From positions 2,467,501-2,531,500 of the forward strand of contig NZ_CP037951.1 of NCBI RefSeq assembly GCF_004358445.1: a stretch of DNA of 64,000 nt, read 5' to 3'. Under the pieces are notes generated by a model, which did no database searches, was not told the DNA's origin, and saw only the letters and a program-made list of their open reading frames with translations. Positions 19,401 through 28,578 of the stretch are shown in pieces. The translations under genes and the position numbers were made by a program. How positions within the stretch are numbered: position 1 is the first letter of the stretch; every line of letters begins with the position of its first letter. Origin of the DNA: Parashewanella tropica (GTDB lineage: Bacteria; Pseudomonadota; Gammaproteobacteria; Enterobacterales; Shewanellaceae).

Positions 19401-19585
19401 GCCCATGTGGTTGTAACCGTCGCAGAAGCGATTTCTAAATCAGGTTGAGATTCTTTTACCATGTTGGAAGCTGATAGCCAGCCACCAACAATGATGATCA
19501 GTAATAATAATTTGGCAAACGTCGTTTTTAAGAAAAAGAAGCGTTGAAAAAACGAGGGTGCCTTGGATTGTTCTTGGCTACTCAT
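16415..19585 (-). CDS. RND efflux transporter permease subunit
   Basis: 1056 residues, typical for AcrB/MexB-type inner-membrane pumps. An N-terminal helix precedes the first porter domain, two six-helix blocks follow the usual internal repeat, and the proton-relay helix reads GLLVDVFIMMMEGMHDN. It starts seven bases after the adaptor gene with an AAGGG ribosome site. With the adaptor and an outer-membrane factor encoded elsewhere it would export small molecules. The substrate cannot be read. Confidence 0.92.
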   Translation of the reverse strand: MSSQEQSKAPSFFQRFFFLKTTFAKLLLLIIIVGGWLSASNMVKESQPDLEIASATVTTTWAGGDAQSIEQTVTNKLEKELKTLKGLKTIQSGSFTGYSVINVEFKSNVDAKDAMTRLRGKVSAAEGDLPKAADKPKVVQASVSDKPIFSIRLHGDKPLSELTSLAKTIKHQFERVSGVNKTEITGDRDDIVMVRLIGSRLNALGISPVDVRNALQAANLDMPWGRFDGEQIGATFRIAGRFRSVEQLQNLPIKRFEQNRVVLLKEVAEVKRTAAEERTRTFFSSGGKDFTRAVGVSITKQPGTDAIEIIDNTKQVLDDLKASPEWPKGVDASIVVDESTNIHRDLMNVFNNGWQSVIAVFVVLLISLTWREALIAGLAIPISFAGGLIIIAGFGYSLNQIVIIGMVIALGLLVDVFIMMMEGMHDNMFVKGKNFGQSALATVKTYGIPALTGQLTTILAMAPLLGISGMVGKFIRSMPMTAIACLIASYIVALLLCVPLSKYLLPKAGTKLQKTKVDKITETYSDKLANLLEKRFLSSKKVALTWIGIAVTAFVASLMALSTLPSEMMPKADGRNMGILVEMAPTTSLLEAQQCATAVGDKLRQQPYFESVTENVGQKSQFSMTSPSDQLLPSKSLGFVGFTTIFVPKSDREKLAYQYVPEISKAIDSAIDSCPGGKVLITPELGGAGSESPVQIQIEGDDMAQLRTIANQVIDDLKSIKGATNVRHNLGLPNIEFKATPKMEALNFYGISLEDLANQTRLLMTSDKVGKFVLGGIKEDIDIFMGYSWPSRNGEIGGPTSLYETNLLNITLPDGRSVPLSELINIELRESATAILHKDSKRTVTVLADTDNRTASEINADLEPMLQKQMKSWPQGYKFRFGGEAESSKEVFGSAGVMLVLALFLVFALLVLQFDSFKQPGIVMAAIPLALTGTFFGFYLLSMPFSFMAMVGIIALIGIVVNNSIVMIDTMNTYRKNGMSALEASARGAADRLRPILTTSLTTVAGMVTLAIGQKMWLPLSWAIISGLTLSTILALFIVPCLYFVIPSDTSEEEAV

Positions 19586-19591
19586 TTTTTA

Positions 19592-20830
19592 CTACCCTTG
19601 GTTAGATTCAGATAATTGCTCGGTTTTAGCCACTTTTACTTTAAGGCCATCACTCATTCGTGCTTTACCACGAGTTACAACGCGATCGCCAACTTTAAGA
19701 CCAGAAACAATTTCAACACCCTCCGTTCCTAAAATGCCTAATTTCACTTCACGCTTATGAACTTCATTATTGGCATCAATCACAAACGTAAAGTGCTTAT
19801 TGCCTTGATTTATTAGCGCATTCATAGGAAGTACTAGCGCATTTTGCTTTTGAGCAACAGCAATCCAAACCGTAACAAAGTCACCATTTAGCAGTGGCTT
19901 AGTAACCTCAGTGCTGCGAATACGAGCTCGGATAGAACGGTCTTTAGGATTAACCGCAGGACTTACCGATAATACTTGAGCAGGTACAAATTCATCAGAT
20001 AACGATTGGTAATTTTTTTCACCAATCACTTGCAACTTAGCTAGGGTTTCTTGATCAATAATGTAAGCTGGTTGACCTTTCTTAACATAACGGCCAGTGT
20101 ATAAAGGTAGGTTTACTTCTACTTGGAAATTCTTTGGATCAATCAATACGATTGGAGCAGTTCGTGCTGCTGAATCTTGATTAGTGGTATCAAACTGCTG
20201 CGGTGTAATGTAATCACCCTCACGAATGTTGATAAAAGCAATTTGGCCGTCAAATGGCGCGCGCAATTGGCTATCGTCTAGTCCAACTTCTAATCTGTCT
20301 AAATCGGCTTCAGCTTGACGCACACCAACCAGTGATTGCTGATAATCTGCTTCGTATTGCTCATATTGCTGCGCACCAATAACACTACGCTGTTTAAGCT
20401 CTTTACCGCGAGCAAACGCTTTTTTAGCTTGTCTTAATTTAATTCGTGCGGAATCAAGTTGAGCTCTAGCACTTTTAATTTGTTGACTACTTTTTCTATG
20501 GTCAAGCTCAGCTAGAAGTTCACCCTTTTTAACCGTATTTGATGGGCCTTTAACATAGTCACCTTCTTGGAGTGTTTCACCGTTTTCTGAAGTTTTAATA
20601 AAAGCAACACGTCCAGAGTTTTGGAAAACAAGGTATTCACGACGTACAGATTTGATCGTACCTTGAGCATACTGATATTGGCTGATTTCAGCCTTTTGCA
20701 TTGTATAAGCTTCAACAACAACTGCTTTGGGGTCTTTTGCCATTGTCGGAGCAGTGAATAGTGGAGAGCATAACAAAATAGCAATCGCTATTTTTCTACT
20801 CACGATATTGAATATGGTTTTATGAATCAA
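19592..20830 (-). CDS. RND efflux periplasmic adaptor subunit
   Basis: 412 residues from TTG 20830, preceded by GGGGG; no ATG lies near the start and other non-ATG starts at 20845 and about 20788 are possible. A signal/anchor helix ends near APTMA. The biotinyl-lipoyl half motifs flank a long coiled-coil hairpin (QIKSARAQLDSARIKLRQAKKAF onward in outline), then LRAPFDGQIAFINIREGDY, as in membrane-fusion proteins. First gene of the efflux pair. The unusual start codon may keep expression low. Confidence 0.88.
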   Translation of the reverse strand: MIHKTIFNIVSRKIAIAILLCSPLFTAPTMAKDPKAVVVEAYTMQKAEISQYQYAQGTIKSVRREYLVFQNSGRVAFIKTSENGETLQEGDYVKGPSNTVKKGELLAELDHRKSSQQIKSARAQLDSARIKLRQAKKAFARGKELKQRSVIGAQQYEQYEADYQQSLVGVRQAEADLDRLEVGLDDSQLRAPFDGQIAFINIREGDYITPQQFDTTNQDSAARTAPIVLIDPKNFQVEVNLPLYTGRYVKKGQPAYIIDQETLAKLQVIGEKNYQSLSDEFVPAQVLSVSPAVNPKDRSIRARIRSTEVTKPLLNGDFVTVWIAVAQKQNALVLPMNALINQGNKHFTFVIDANNEVHKREVKLGILGTEGVEIVSGLKVGDRVVTRGKARMSDGLKVKVAKTEQLSESNQG

Positions 20831-20941
20831 TGTAATTTCCCCCAAAGTTAATTAAATCATTTATGAAACGATTGAAATTTATTAGAATCAGATAGTTAAA
20901 TGTCGACATTTTATACGTAGGACTTGCAATTTTACGCCTAT

Positions 20942-21667
20942 TTAAACATCAGCCTCAAGGTTTTTATCAACAGATTTTTGATTTGCCGATACCTCTTGTT
21001 GACTCACATGGACTCCAACTAACCATGCGACCATTACGGTTAAATATATTTGCCCAACAACGGCTTCCAACATTGCGAAAGTTTCAGAAAAAGGATTGTT
21101 TGGGGAAATATCACCATAACCCAGTGATGTTAAGGTAACGAAACTGAAGTAAAAATAATTATACTGAGATTCTATCGAATTAGGCTTCATCGTAAATGAA
21201 TTTGGCAGGAAAAGATCACAAAGAATGTAAATAAAACTCCACAAAAAACCTAATAATAAATAGATGCAGATACTGCCTGCAATAATATCTCCTGTAATTC
21301 TCTTCGCTTTAAATACAGCTTCCATTAACACTAGCGTTATGAATCCGATAAATAGAATATTGGTAAACATGTCAATAAAAAGACTTGATTTAAAACCCGA
21401 AAATCCGATTGACCAACTACTAATAAATGTCGGTACGGCAAGAAAAATCCCTATCCATAAAGTTCGTTTATTCTGGCTCACTGTATAAACAGAAAACAGC
21501 AAGAATATACTCATACTAAAACTTAAGAAGTAACCAGCAAATGGCATGTATATAGAGAAAGGAAACAACGCAATCATCATTAAAATTGTTGCTAATAATC
21601 CTCGTAAGCCTACTCTAGTGAATTTTTGTTGATAAGTGTAATTAGAACTGAGATTGCCTCTAGTCAT
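20942..21667 (-). CDS. potassium-channel-type ion channel
   Basis: 241 residues with several N-terminal membrane helices and a C-terminal pore module. The K+ selectivity filter is TLTSLGYGD (about residues 179-187), inside FYFSFVT and followed by the last helix (FAMLEAVVGQIYLTVMVAWLVG). No cytosolic RCK or cyclic-nucleotide domain is present, so gating is unclear. Probably monocistronic. Confidence 0.88.
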   Translation of the reverse strand: MTRGNLSSNYTYQQKFTRVGLRGLLATILMMIALFPFSIYMPFAGYFLSFSMSIFLLFSVYTVSQNKRTLWIGIFLAVPTFISSWSIGFSGFKSSLFIDMFTNILFIGFITLVLMEAVFKAKRITGDIIAGSICIYLLLGFLWSFIYILCDLFLPNSFTMKPNSIESQYNYFYFSFVTLTSLGYGDISPNNPFSETFAMLEAVVGQIYLTVMVAWLVGVHVSQQEVSANQKSVDKNLEADV

Positions 21668-21838
21668 AGCTGATTAATGACTCATAAAACAAATTTTTGA
21701 TAGATGTGTCTAAGTATACAAATTAAACCTTTAATCGAATGTGAGGTAGATCGTATTTTTGGGTGTAACAAACGTAAAACCCTTTATATTAAATAAGTTA
21801 GAGTCATCAAAATCTGACTAATTATAAAGATTTTATAA

Positions 21839-22969
21839 TTAATTTATTTCTAGAAAATCTCTATGAGGCAATTTTGGAAAAGGTTTACTTGGCAAGGTTT
21901 GATACCAGAAAGCCACGGACGATATATCGTCTTGCAATGGAAGATATCTACGTTGCTCAACATCGCCCCCCCAGTTTCCAAAGTCACGCCAACCTAAAGC
22001 TTGAACGTTTACTTTGAGTTGTTTTTCAAACCTAATGGGATCGTGGATGTGCCAACGGTACATTCCAAATCTATGTTGAGAGCGATAAACACCGTCAGGG
22101 CGTTGTACTTCAGGGACTCCAGCATAAGCCGTTGAGTATTCGGTATAGGCATTTTCGCGACTGGGAACAGCAGTACCGATATCGTAATTGTGTGAACCAA
22201 GAAAATAGTCTTCCGTCCCCGTACCACAAATGGTTGGGAAGTCTTTATCTTCATCCATAAAGAATTTGACTTCTCCCTCACCCCACCAACCATTACTGTT
22301 ACAGCCCCAAGTCATGTAAGTACCTACATACTGCCCTTGCCCTTCAACACCATCAAGAATGGTGTGCAAACCTTTATATGGAACAGGGTTGGTACGACGG
22401 AATTGAGCGTGAAAATAAGCACAATCAGACGGTACTTGAGTCTCGGTGTAGTTTATTTGAAAATACACTACAGCTTTTTGTAGCGGGTCTCTATTTTCAA
22501 GCGTAATACGAGCATTTTTACGAAACGGCATTTCCCAAAAGCAGTTCAACGCCATTCCCGGATTCACGCAAACAGGCAAAGAGTTAACATGGGCATAATT
22601 TTCTAACCCACAACAGAAGAAATCACCTAACGGGACTTCAACAGAAGGATGCGACTGGTCATCCCAATACATTCTTAAAATTAAGTCACGTTTTTTAGGT
22701 CCGATACAAGCAAGCCAGATTTGCTGAATCGCACCTGAGCCATTGATATCAGCAAGTGTTAGAGTGTCATTACAATCAATCTCAAGACTAGGAGAGATTT
22801 TCCATCCTTGCCCTAAATCTCTAGCAGGTATGGCTCCCATACCTTCGGTTGCCATTCCACCTTTTCCCGCTTCACCAGTCATGTTTTCAGGAGAAATTGA
22901 ACGTGATTTAGCAAACGAAAGTCGAGAGAGATTGCCTAGGTTCATCCCTAATCCGTTAAACTCATGCAT
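21839..22969 (-). CDS. DUF2961 protein, GH172-like glycoside hydrolase
   Basis: 376 residues matching DUF2961, now glycoside hydrolase family GH172: SRSISPENMTGEAGKGG near the start, GSGAIQQIWL, the FCCG stretch, and ICGTGTEDYFLGSHN in the middle. Characterised GH172 members act on furanosides (difructose anhydride, arabinofuranosides). No signal peptide is seen, so it would work on imported oligosaccharide. It is the only recognisable glycosidase in the sugar island. Confidence 0.85.
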   Translation of the reverse strand: MHEFNGLGMNLGNLSRLSFAKSRSISPENMTGEAGKGGMATEGMGAIPARDLGQGWKISPSLEIDCNDTLTLADINGSGAIQQIWLACIGPKKRDLILRMYWDDQSHPSVEVPLGDFFCCGLENYAHVNSLPVCVNPGMALNCFWEMPFRKNARITLENRDPLQKAVVYFQINYTETQVPSDCAYFHAQFRRTNPVPYKGLHTILDGVEGQGQYVGTYMTWGCNSNGWWGEGEVKFFMDEDKDFPTICGTGTEDYFLGSHNYDIGTAVPSRENAYTEYSTAYAGVPEVQRPDGVYRSQHRFGMYRWHIHDPIRFEKQLKVNVQALGWRDFGNWGGDVEQRRYLPLQDDISSVAFWYQTLPSKPFPKLPHRDFLEIN

Positions 22970-23103
22970 GATTATTCTCTGTTATTTAACCTGATCTCTG
23001 TATAAAGAAATCACAAAAGTTCTGTTTTTATAAATAAGAAATAAATTCAATCTACAGTGCTGCTAATTCGGTGTAGTTCAAGACAGAGCAGTCCGCAATA
23101 GCC

Positions 23104-23171
23104 AGCCTATTTTGGGCTGTTCTAACGCAGAAATACGCATAAGTAGCTGTGCTGTAGAGGTTTGCTTATGC
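23104..23171. repeat. two hairpins between iclR and the GH172-like gene
   Basis: CAGCC pairs with GGCTG (23104-23120), and GCATAAG (23138) pairs with CTTATGC (23165-23171). They lie after the iclR stop on the minus strand without a T-run, so they look more like a small repeat or mRNA-processing element than a terminator. Confidence 0.35.
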
Positions 23172-23181
23172 AGAGCTCAGG

Positions 23182-23961
23182 TTATTTAGCATCATATCCC
23201 AATTGCTCTGACATACGCGCAGCAATTTCCCCCAATAAGACTTTGACTGATTCAAAATCCATGGCGTTAGTATTATCAAGGTGAGATAAATAAGGCACGA
23301 CAAGAGCTGCGATTACATTCCCAGAATAATTAAAGATTGGGAATCCAATGTCTTTAACCCCAGCGATTTGTTGGCTCTCAACATTTTCAAAACCTTGGGC
23401 TTTCACTCTGTCACAAATTTCAGTAAGTACATTTTCAGGTAAATGCTTAGATGCGGGAATGCCATCCATCATTACTGTACGGCTATCTTCGTCGGCAAAA
23501 GCCAGTAATACGTGACCTGAGCAAGTATTTTGCAAAGGCACTTTAGCCCCAATTCGAATCCCGAACCTTTGGTCACTTGGGCTGTCTTTTTGCATGATCA
23601 CCACACCTTCAGAACTCCGCTCAACTACTAAATGGCATGATTGTTCTGAACGATTAGAGAACTCTCTCATAAGTGGTTCTGCAATCGCAGTAATACGCTT
23701 GATATCAGGCAATTGATGAGCAAGCCCAAATAGCTTCATCGAGATGATGTATTTATCTGAATCTGGAATAGTACTAATGTAACCACGTTCCTCTAGTACA
23801 ACTAACATTCTGAAAAGTTCAGATTTTTGCCTACCTAAAAGATCGCTGATTTGTCTTAGGCTCAACCCTTCTGATTGACTCGCCATCAACTCTAAAATAT
23901 CTAATCCTTTACTTAGCGCAGGAGCTGAATATTGTCGTTTTTTGGTTTCTGATTCCGACAT
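23182..23961 (-). CDS. IclR-family transcriptional regulator (island left edge)
   Basis: 259 residues. Winged helix-turn-helix in residues ~12-65 (ALSKGLDILELMASQ, LSLRQISDLLGRQKSELFRML), then the IclR effector domain with TCSGHVLLAF. Strongly resembles the second IclR gene at 41163; the pair brackets the fucose/GlcNAc island, so one or both probably sense a pathway intermediate. 45 bases after nagA on the same strand, so it may be co-transcribed with nagBKA. Confidence 0.9.
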   Translation of the reverse strand: MSESETKKRQYSAPALSKGLDILELMASQSEGLSLRQISDLLGRQKSELFRMLVVLEERGYISTIPDSDKYIISMKLFGLAHQLPDIKRITAIAEPLMREFSNRSEQSCHLVVERSSEGVVIMQKDSPSDQRFGIRIGAKVPLQNTCSGHVLLAFADEDSRTVMMDGIPASKHLPENVLTEICDRVKAQGFENVESQQIAGVKDIGFPIFNYSGNVIAALVVPYLSHLDNTNAMDFESVKVLLGEIAARMSEQLGYDAK

Positions 23962-24006
23962 GTTTTTTCCGTTTTTATTTTTTGTAATTTTGACTTAAAA
24001 CAAATA

Positions 24007-25149
24007 CTAAATAAATTTACGATCGCTTACCGTTAACCCATGTGTGAAGGATTTTTTATTGGCATCGACCGCTACAAAATTCGCTTTACGATTAGGAGTA
24101 ATTTGCCCAAGGTCATTTAAACCTAATGCTTTCGCTGGATATAAACTCGCCATTCTAACAGCTTCAAACCAATCTATGTTCGCAAATTTTGCAGCATTGT
24201 TCACCGCTGAAATCATATCGAGATCTGAACCGGCAAGAGAACCCGCCGCATTGACACATTTACCATTTTTTGAATAAATCTTCTCACCGTTTAAATAGAA
24301 ATAATCTCTGTCAGAACCAACGGTCGCCATAGCGTCCGTCACTAAAATAGCACCACCCTGCTTTTTACTTCTCACTGCAACTTTTAACGAATCAGGATGC
24401 ATGTGATAGCCATCAGCAATAATGCCAAACCATGAATCATCATGCGCTAAAGCCGCCCCAACCATTCCTGGCTCTCGGCTATTAAATTGTGTCATAGCAT
24501 TAAATAGATGGGTAACGCCAGAAACACCCGCTCTAAAACCATCCATAGCTTGCTTGTAATTAGCGTTTGTATGTCCAGCGCAGACAATAATCCCTTTTTC
24601 ACAAAGTCTTATTATCATTTCTGGTGACGTTTGCTCAGGTGCTAGGGTGACAATGGTTTTACCTTTTTTCAACGAACAAACCAGATCAAAACCTTTATCA
24701 TCCAGTAAACAAATTTTGTTAGCATCATGTGCGCCCTTTTTTTCTACATTAAGAAATGGGCCTTCTAAATGAATACCTATAATGCCATCAACGCCTTCTT
24801 CTATCGCTTCATCAGTGGCAACAATCGCTTGCTCCATCACCTCATAATCATCGGTGATCAAAGTAGGCATCATTGCGCCTGTACCAAATAAGCGATGTCC
24901 TTGTGCCATCGTTGTTAGTGTTTCAACACTTGGTGCGTCATTGAACATAACCCCACCGCCACCATTGACTTGCAAGTCAATGAAACTTGGTATTATTAAG
25001 CTATTTTGAAGATCTGTATCAACTTCAATATTTCCATCTAGTGTATCCATAGATGTCACAGATACAATGCGGTCAGCGTTAAAAACAACTGCATGATCCT
25101 CATAAAGTTGATGTCCATCGAATACGTTTGCATTTATAATTGCTTTCAT
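24007..25149 (-). CDS. nagA: N-acetylglucosamine-6-phosphate deacetylase
   Basis: 380 residues of the NagA amidohydrolase family: IPSFIDLQVNGGGGVMFND early, HLEGPFL near 128, AGHTNA and VTHLFNAM in the metal site, and VTDAMATVG late. It removes acetate from GlcNAc-6-P to give glucosamine-6-P, the substrate of NagB. The ATG abuts the stop of the kinase gene, so they are co-translated. HxH is replaced by QVNG, as is usual in NagA. Confidence 0.93.
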   Translation of the reverse strand: MKAIINANVFDGHQLYEDHAVVFNADRIVSVTSMDTLDGNIEVDTDLQNSLIIPSFIDLQVNGGGGVMFNDAPSVETLTTMAQGHRLFGTGAMMPTLITDDYEVMEQAIVATDEAIEEGVDGIIGIHLEGPFLNVEKKGAHDANKICLLDDKGFDLVCSLKKGKTIVTLAPEQTSPEMIIRLCEKGIIVCAGHTNANYKQAMDGFRAGVSGVTHLFNAMTQFNSREPGMVGAALAHDDSWFGIIADGYHMHPDSLKVAVRSKKQGGAILVTDAMATVGSDRDYFYLNGEKIYSKNGKCVNAAGSLAGSDLDMISAVNNAAKFANIDWFEAVRMASLYPAKALGLNDLGQITPNRKANFVAVDANKKSFTHGLTVSDRKFI

Positions 25150-26061
25150 TTAATGAGTCTCTATTCTTCCTGCTAACGCTGCACCACGAACCCCACTTGA
25201 ATCACCAAAACTTGGTGCCAAAATATGTGGTGATTTGAGATCACCAAATAAATATTCTTCAACGTAATTCGGTAATTCTTGATATAAATATTCAATATTT
25301 GATAGCCCACCACCAAGAATAATCACATCGGGATCAAAAGCTAATACTTGTTGAGCAAGGAACTGCCCTAAGCAGTCTAAGTAACAGTTGATGACGGTTT
25401 TTGCATTAGAGTTACCAAGGTTAAGATCAGTCACAATTTCATGTGTATCAGCATAATCGAATCCCAAATGTTGACTGACAAACAGTAAACCAGAGCCTGA
25501 TAGATACTTTTCATAACAACCTGATAATCCACAATTGCATTGCTTAATAGGGAATTGATACTTTTGTTGAAGATTAGCGTGAATACAAGAGTGACCTATT
25601 TCACCAGCAACTGCTGACTTCCCGAGATGAATGGTTCCGTTAATACATAACCCAGCCGCCACACCTGTACCTAGCACCACACCAAGTACAGTTTCAGATT
25701 CATGATTTTTTCGAGTAATGGCTTCTGACAACGCAAAAGCTCGAACATCATTAACAATCCCTACTTTTCTATTAAGTTTTCGTTCTAAGTCTTCAAGTAA
25801 TTGTTTACCGCATAAGCAAGGAATATTAACCGTTGTGACTCGCCCGTCTCTATCGATAACTCCTGGCAGCCCTATTCCAACCGAACCTTGAGACGAAAAC
25901 TTTTCATCTGCTTGTTTGACCATTTCCAGCACTGTTGATACAAAGGCAGAATAATCATTAGTGGGTGTTGGTACGCGCCAACTATCTAATATATTTATAT
26001 TGGAATCGAATATAGCGATCTCAATTTTTGTACCACCAATATCAAAGCCATACATCAACAT
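25150..26061 (-). CDS. nagK: ROK-family N-acetylglucosamine kinase
   Basis: 303 residues. N-terminal ATP loop FDIGGTKIE; zinc motif with GEIGH and CNCGLSGCYE about 18 residues later; GTGVAAG in between. All are marks of ROK sugar kinases, and the nag neighbours point to GlcNAc. It phosphorylates GlcNAc brought in unphosphorylated, which fits the absence of a PTS permease here. A second ATG at 26055 is possible. Confidence 0.9.
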   Translation of the reverse strand: MLMYGFDIGGTKIEIAIFDSNINILDSWRVPTPTNDYSAFVSTVLEMVKQADEKFSSQGSVGIGLPGVIDRDGRVTTVNIPCLCGKQLLEDLERKLNRKVGIVNDVRAFALSEAITRKNHESETVLGVVLGTGVAAGLCINGTIHLGKSAVAGEIGHSCIHANLQQKYQFPIKQCNCGLSGCYEKYLSGSGLLFVSQHLGFDYADTHEIVTDLNLGNSNAKTVINCYLDCLGQFLAQQVLAFDPDVIILGGGLSNIEYLYQELPNYVEEYLFGDLKSPHILAPSFGDSSGVRGAALAGRIETH

Positions 26062-26122
26062 AATGGGCTCGCCTTACTAAGAATTAATTAGATAATTAAA
26101 AACAATATCACGATTAAGAAAC

Positions 26123-26902
26123 TTATCTCAATTGCTTAACTTGGTCAGCAACTCTTTGATAGTACTCTGTGTTTTCCAAATTAGATGCTGAATGCTTATC
26201 AAGCAACACTGTAACACTTGGGTGCATTTGTAAAATAGAAGCTGGGCATGATGCTGATACAGCACCTTCTATCGTGTCTCTCACCGCCTGAGCTTTATCC
26301 TTACCAGTTGCAACCAATAGTATTTCTTTAGCATCCATAATAGTGCCAATACCCATAGTCATTGCCATGGTGGGTTGAACTTCACCCTCTTTAAACAATC
26401 GGCTATTCGCCTTTAAGGTAGAATGAGTCAGGGTTTTTAAGCGTGTTCGAGATGAAAGACTGGACGATGGTTCGTTAAACCCAATATGCCCGTTATGTCC
26501 AATACCCAGCAACTGAAGATCAATGCCTTTTTTTTCTGCAATTTTGGCTTCGTAATCTTCTGCCATTTCTTGATTATTTTTCGCATCTACACACACTGGA
26601 AAGTGCGTATTTTCAATTTGAACATCAATAGAGTCGAATAGCTGTTCACGCATAAAGTATTGATAGCTTTGTTTATCCTTTGATTTCAAACCAACATATT
26701 CATCGAGGTTGAAGGTAGAGACATCTTTAAAGCTAACTTCACCATCGTTAAATTTAGCGATTAGCTCTTGATACGTTTTAATAGGTGTAGAACCCGTAGC
26801 TAAACCCAAAACCGCTGATGGCTTTGCCGTCAATAAGTCTACAAACATGCTTGCTGCACGTTTTGCTACTAATGATTCATTTTCAAAAATGATGACTTCC
26901 AT
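26123..26902 (-). CDS. nagB: glucosamine-6-phosphate deaminase
   Basis: 259 residues, near the usual NagB length. LGLATGSTPIKTY, the FNLDEYVGL active-site stretch and LGIGHNGHIGFNEP are all present. It converts glucosamine-6-P to fructose-6-P and ammonia. First gene of the nagB-nagK-nagA group; 61 bases separate it from the kinase gene. Confidence 0.93.
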   Translation of the reverse strand: MEVIIFENESLVAKRAASMFVDLLTAKPSAVLGLATGSTPIKTYQELIAKFNDGEVSFKDVSTFNLDEYVGLKSKDKQSYQYFMREQLFDSIDVQIENTHFPVCVDAKNNQEMAEDYEAKIAEKKGIDLQLLGIGHNGHIGFNEPSSSLSSRTRLKTLTHSTLKANSRLFKEGEVQPTMAMTMGIGTIMDAKEILLVATGKDKAQAVRDTIEGAVSASCPASILQMHPSVTVLLDKHSASNLENTEYYQRVADQVKQLR

Positions 26903-26967
26903 CTTTTTCCTATTGAGCTCTTCAATATCTTATAGGTGAACTTTTCATTAAGTTAATGCTATCTAAA

Positions 26968-27062
26968 GGAAAAATAGTGCGAACGCCAACAGAAGCGTAC
27001 ATCCATGTACTGACGACCGTTACATCCTGTAACGGACGGTTGTCTTATCGCACTATTTTTTC
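26968..27062 (+). repeat. structured ~93-bp repeat, copy 1
   Basis: Near-perfect inverted ends (GGAAAAATAGTGCGA and its partner ending at 27062) enclose two inner hairpins: GTACAT-CC-ATGTAC and CCGTTACA-TCC-TGTAACGG. The core (26981-27052) recurs inverted at 28579-28671 with only two or three changes. Lies between fucU and nagB. It has the layout of a small non-autonomous MITE or REP-like element. Confidence 0.8.
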
Positions 27063-27100
27063 CTCACTGACATCAGTCAACTCACCTTACTAATCTACAA

Positions 27101-27529
27101 CTAACCAATTACGCCTTTAGTCAATATCACATTACCATACAGGCGAGTCTCATTGGTCACTACTACAGCATAGGCGCTTTTCACTTGTTCATAAAAAGCA
27201 AAACGTTCAATGCTCTGATGCGCAACTTCTCCACCCGGACCATTTGAGGCGATTTGATAAAACTCGGAGACAATTTCCGGAACTGCAGTAGGATCACCAA
27301 CCACTTGCATAGTATGAACTGGCGCTTCAACATAAGTATCTAAAGGCAACAATGACACTATGGCTTCTAGTACTTGAGTTGCACTGGCACCGTCAAGTCG
27401 TACTAATCGCTGGGCATGGCTATCGGCGGGAAAATTTGCATCGACAATGACAATTTGATCACCATGCCCCATGCTCCGCAAAATGTGAAGCAATTCAGGA
27501 GACAATAGAGGGTTAAAGTTATATAGCAT
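27101..27529 (-). CDS. fucU: L-fucose mutarotase
   Basis: 142 residues of the RbsD/FucU family: LSPELLHILRSMGHGDQIVIVDANFPA at the N-terminus, with the catalytic histidine in MGHGD and later the FYEQVKSAYAVV stretch. It interconverts alpha and beta L-fucose so that the dehydrogenase gets its anomer. The fucose-pathway neighbours favour FucU over RbsD. Confidence 0.88.
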   Translation of the reverse strand: MLYNFNPLLSPELLHILRSMGHGDQIVIVDANFPADSHAQRLVRLDGASATQVLEAIVSLLPLDTYVEAPVHTMQVVGDPTAVPEIVSEFYQIASNGPGGEVAHQSIERFAFYEQVKSAYAVVVTNETRLYGNVILTKGVIG

Positions 27530-27592
27530 TGTTATCCCATATCATTAAATAATTAATATAAATCAAAATGATGAATAAAAGGTTAGAAATAG

Positions 27593-27652
27593 GTCGACTG
27601 TCCGAGGCATGGATGTCGAGGTCAAGCGCCCACGGATGGGTTCACAGCGTGT
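27593..27652 (+). repeat. REP-like palindromic element
   Basis: Flanked by GTCGAC at both ends (27593, ~27650). Inside are GGCATGGATGTC and GCCCACGGATGGGT hairpins, the CATGGATG-type short repeats common between genes in marine gammaproteobacteria. It lies just upstream of fucU, after the diketo-hydrolase stop. Confidence 0.6.
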
Positions 27653-27672
27653 CGACGTTTTCTATCCTGTAT

Positions 27673-28518
27673 TTAAGCCGACTTTGCCGCAACAACGACT
27701 TGCTTTTGTTGACCTAAACCTTCTATACCAAGCTCAATCATATCGCCTTCATTCAGATAAACTGGTGGTGTTTGACCTAAGCCAACCCCTGGTGGAGTAC
27801 CAGTTGAAATCACATCACCCGCTTTCAAACTCATAAACTGGCTTAAATAACTCACAAGAAACGCCGGTTTAAATACCATGGTATTCGTATTGCCGTTTTG
27901 ATAACGCTTACCGTTCACTTCTAACCACATTGGCAGATTACAAGGGTCAGTCACTTCATCTTTAGTCACTAAGTATGGGCCGATTGGGCCAAAGGTATCG
28001 CAACCTTTTCCTTTATCCCATTGACTGCCACGTTCAAGCTGGAAGTTACGCTCAGACACATCATTGCAAACACAATAACCGGCAATGTAATCCATCGCGT
28101 TCGCTTCATCGACGTACTTACATTCTTTTCCGATAACAATAGCCAATTCAACTTCCCAATCTAACTTCTCGCTATTACGAGGTTTTTCAATGGCATCATT
28201 GGCGCCTGAAACTGCACTTACTGCTTTGGTGAAAACTTCTGGCTCTGGTGGCAGTGGCATACCAGATTCTGCTGCATGATCGGCATAGTTCAAGCCAATG
28301 CATAAGAACTTGCTTGGATTAGCCACACAAGGAGCAAATCTCGCATTTGAATAAACTTTGGGTAGAGAATCAAAATCGACTCCATCAAGCACGCTTAAAT
28401 CAGAGAGTAATTTTCCATCAATATCATCAACTACACCTTCCAAACTACGAACATTTCCTTGTGCATCTAATATACCCGGCTTTTCTTGCCCTTTCTCACC
28501 AAACCTTAATAGCTTCAT
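27673..28518 (-). CDS. fumarylacetoacetate-hydrolase-family 2,4-diketo-3-deoxy-L-fuconate hydrolase
   Basis: 281 residues of the FAH superfamily: CIGLNYADHAAESG, the metal ligands in DWEVELAIVIG, and GTPPGVGLG. In the L-fucose oxidative pathway this enzyme cleaves 2,4-diketo-3-deoxy-L-fuconate to pyruvate and L-lactate. The order of the neighbours supports that substrate; the fold alone would also allow other beta-diketone hydrolases. Confidence 0.85.
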   Translation of the reverse strand: MKLLRFGEKGQEKPGILDAQGNVRSLEGVVDDIDGKLLSDLSVLDGVDFDSLPKVYSNARFAPCVANPSKFLCIGLNYADHAAESGMPLPPEPEVFTKAVSAVSGANDAIEKPRNSEKLDWEVELAIVIGKECKYVDEANAMDYIAGYCVCNDVSERNFQLERGSQWDKGKGCDTFGPIGPYLVTKDEVTDPCNLPMWLEVNGKRYQNGNTNTMVFKPAFLVSYLSQFMSLKAGDVISTGTPPGVGLGQTPPVYLNEGDMIELGIEGLGQQKQVVVAAKSA

Positions 28519-28578
28519 TATGATAATTCCTTTCTAGCTTAACTTTTGATTTTCCAAACCCCTTGTCAGTATCAAGGT

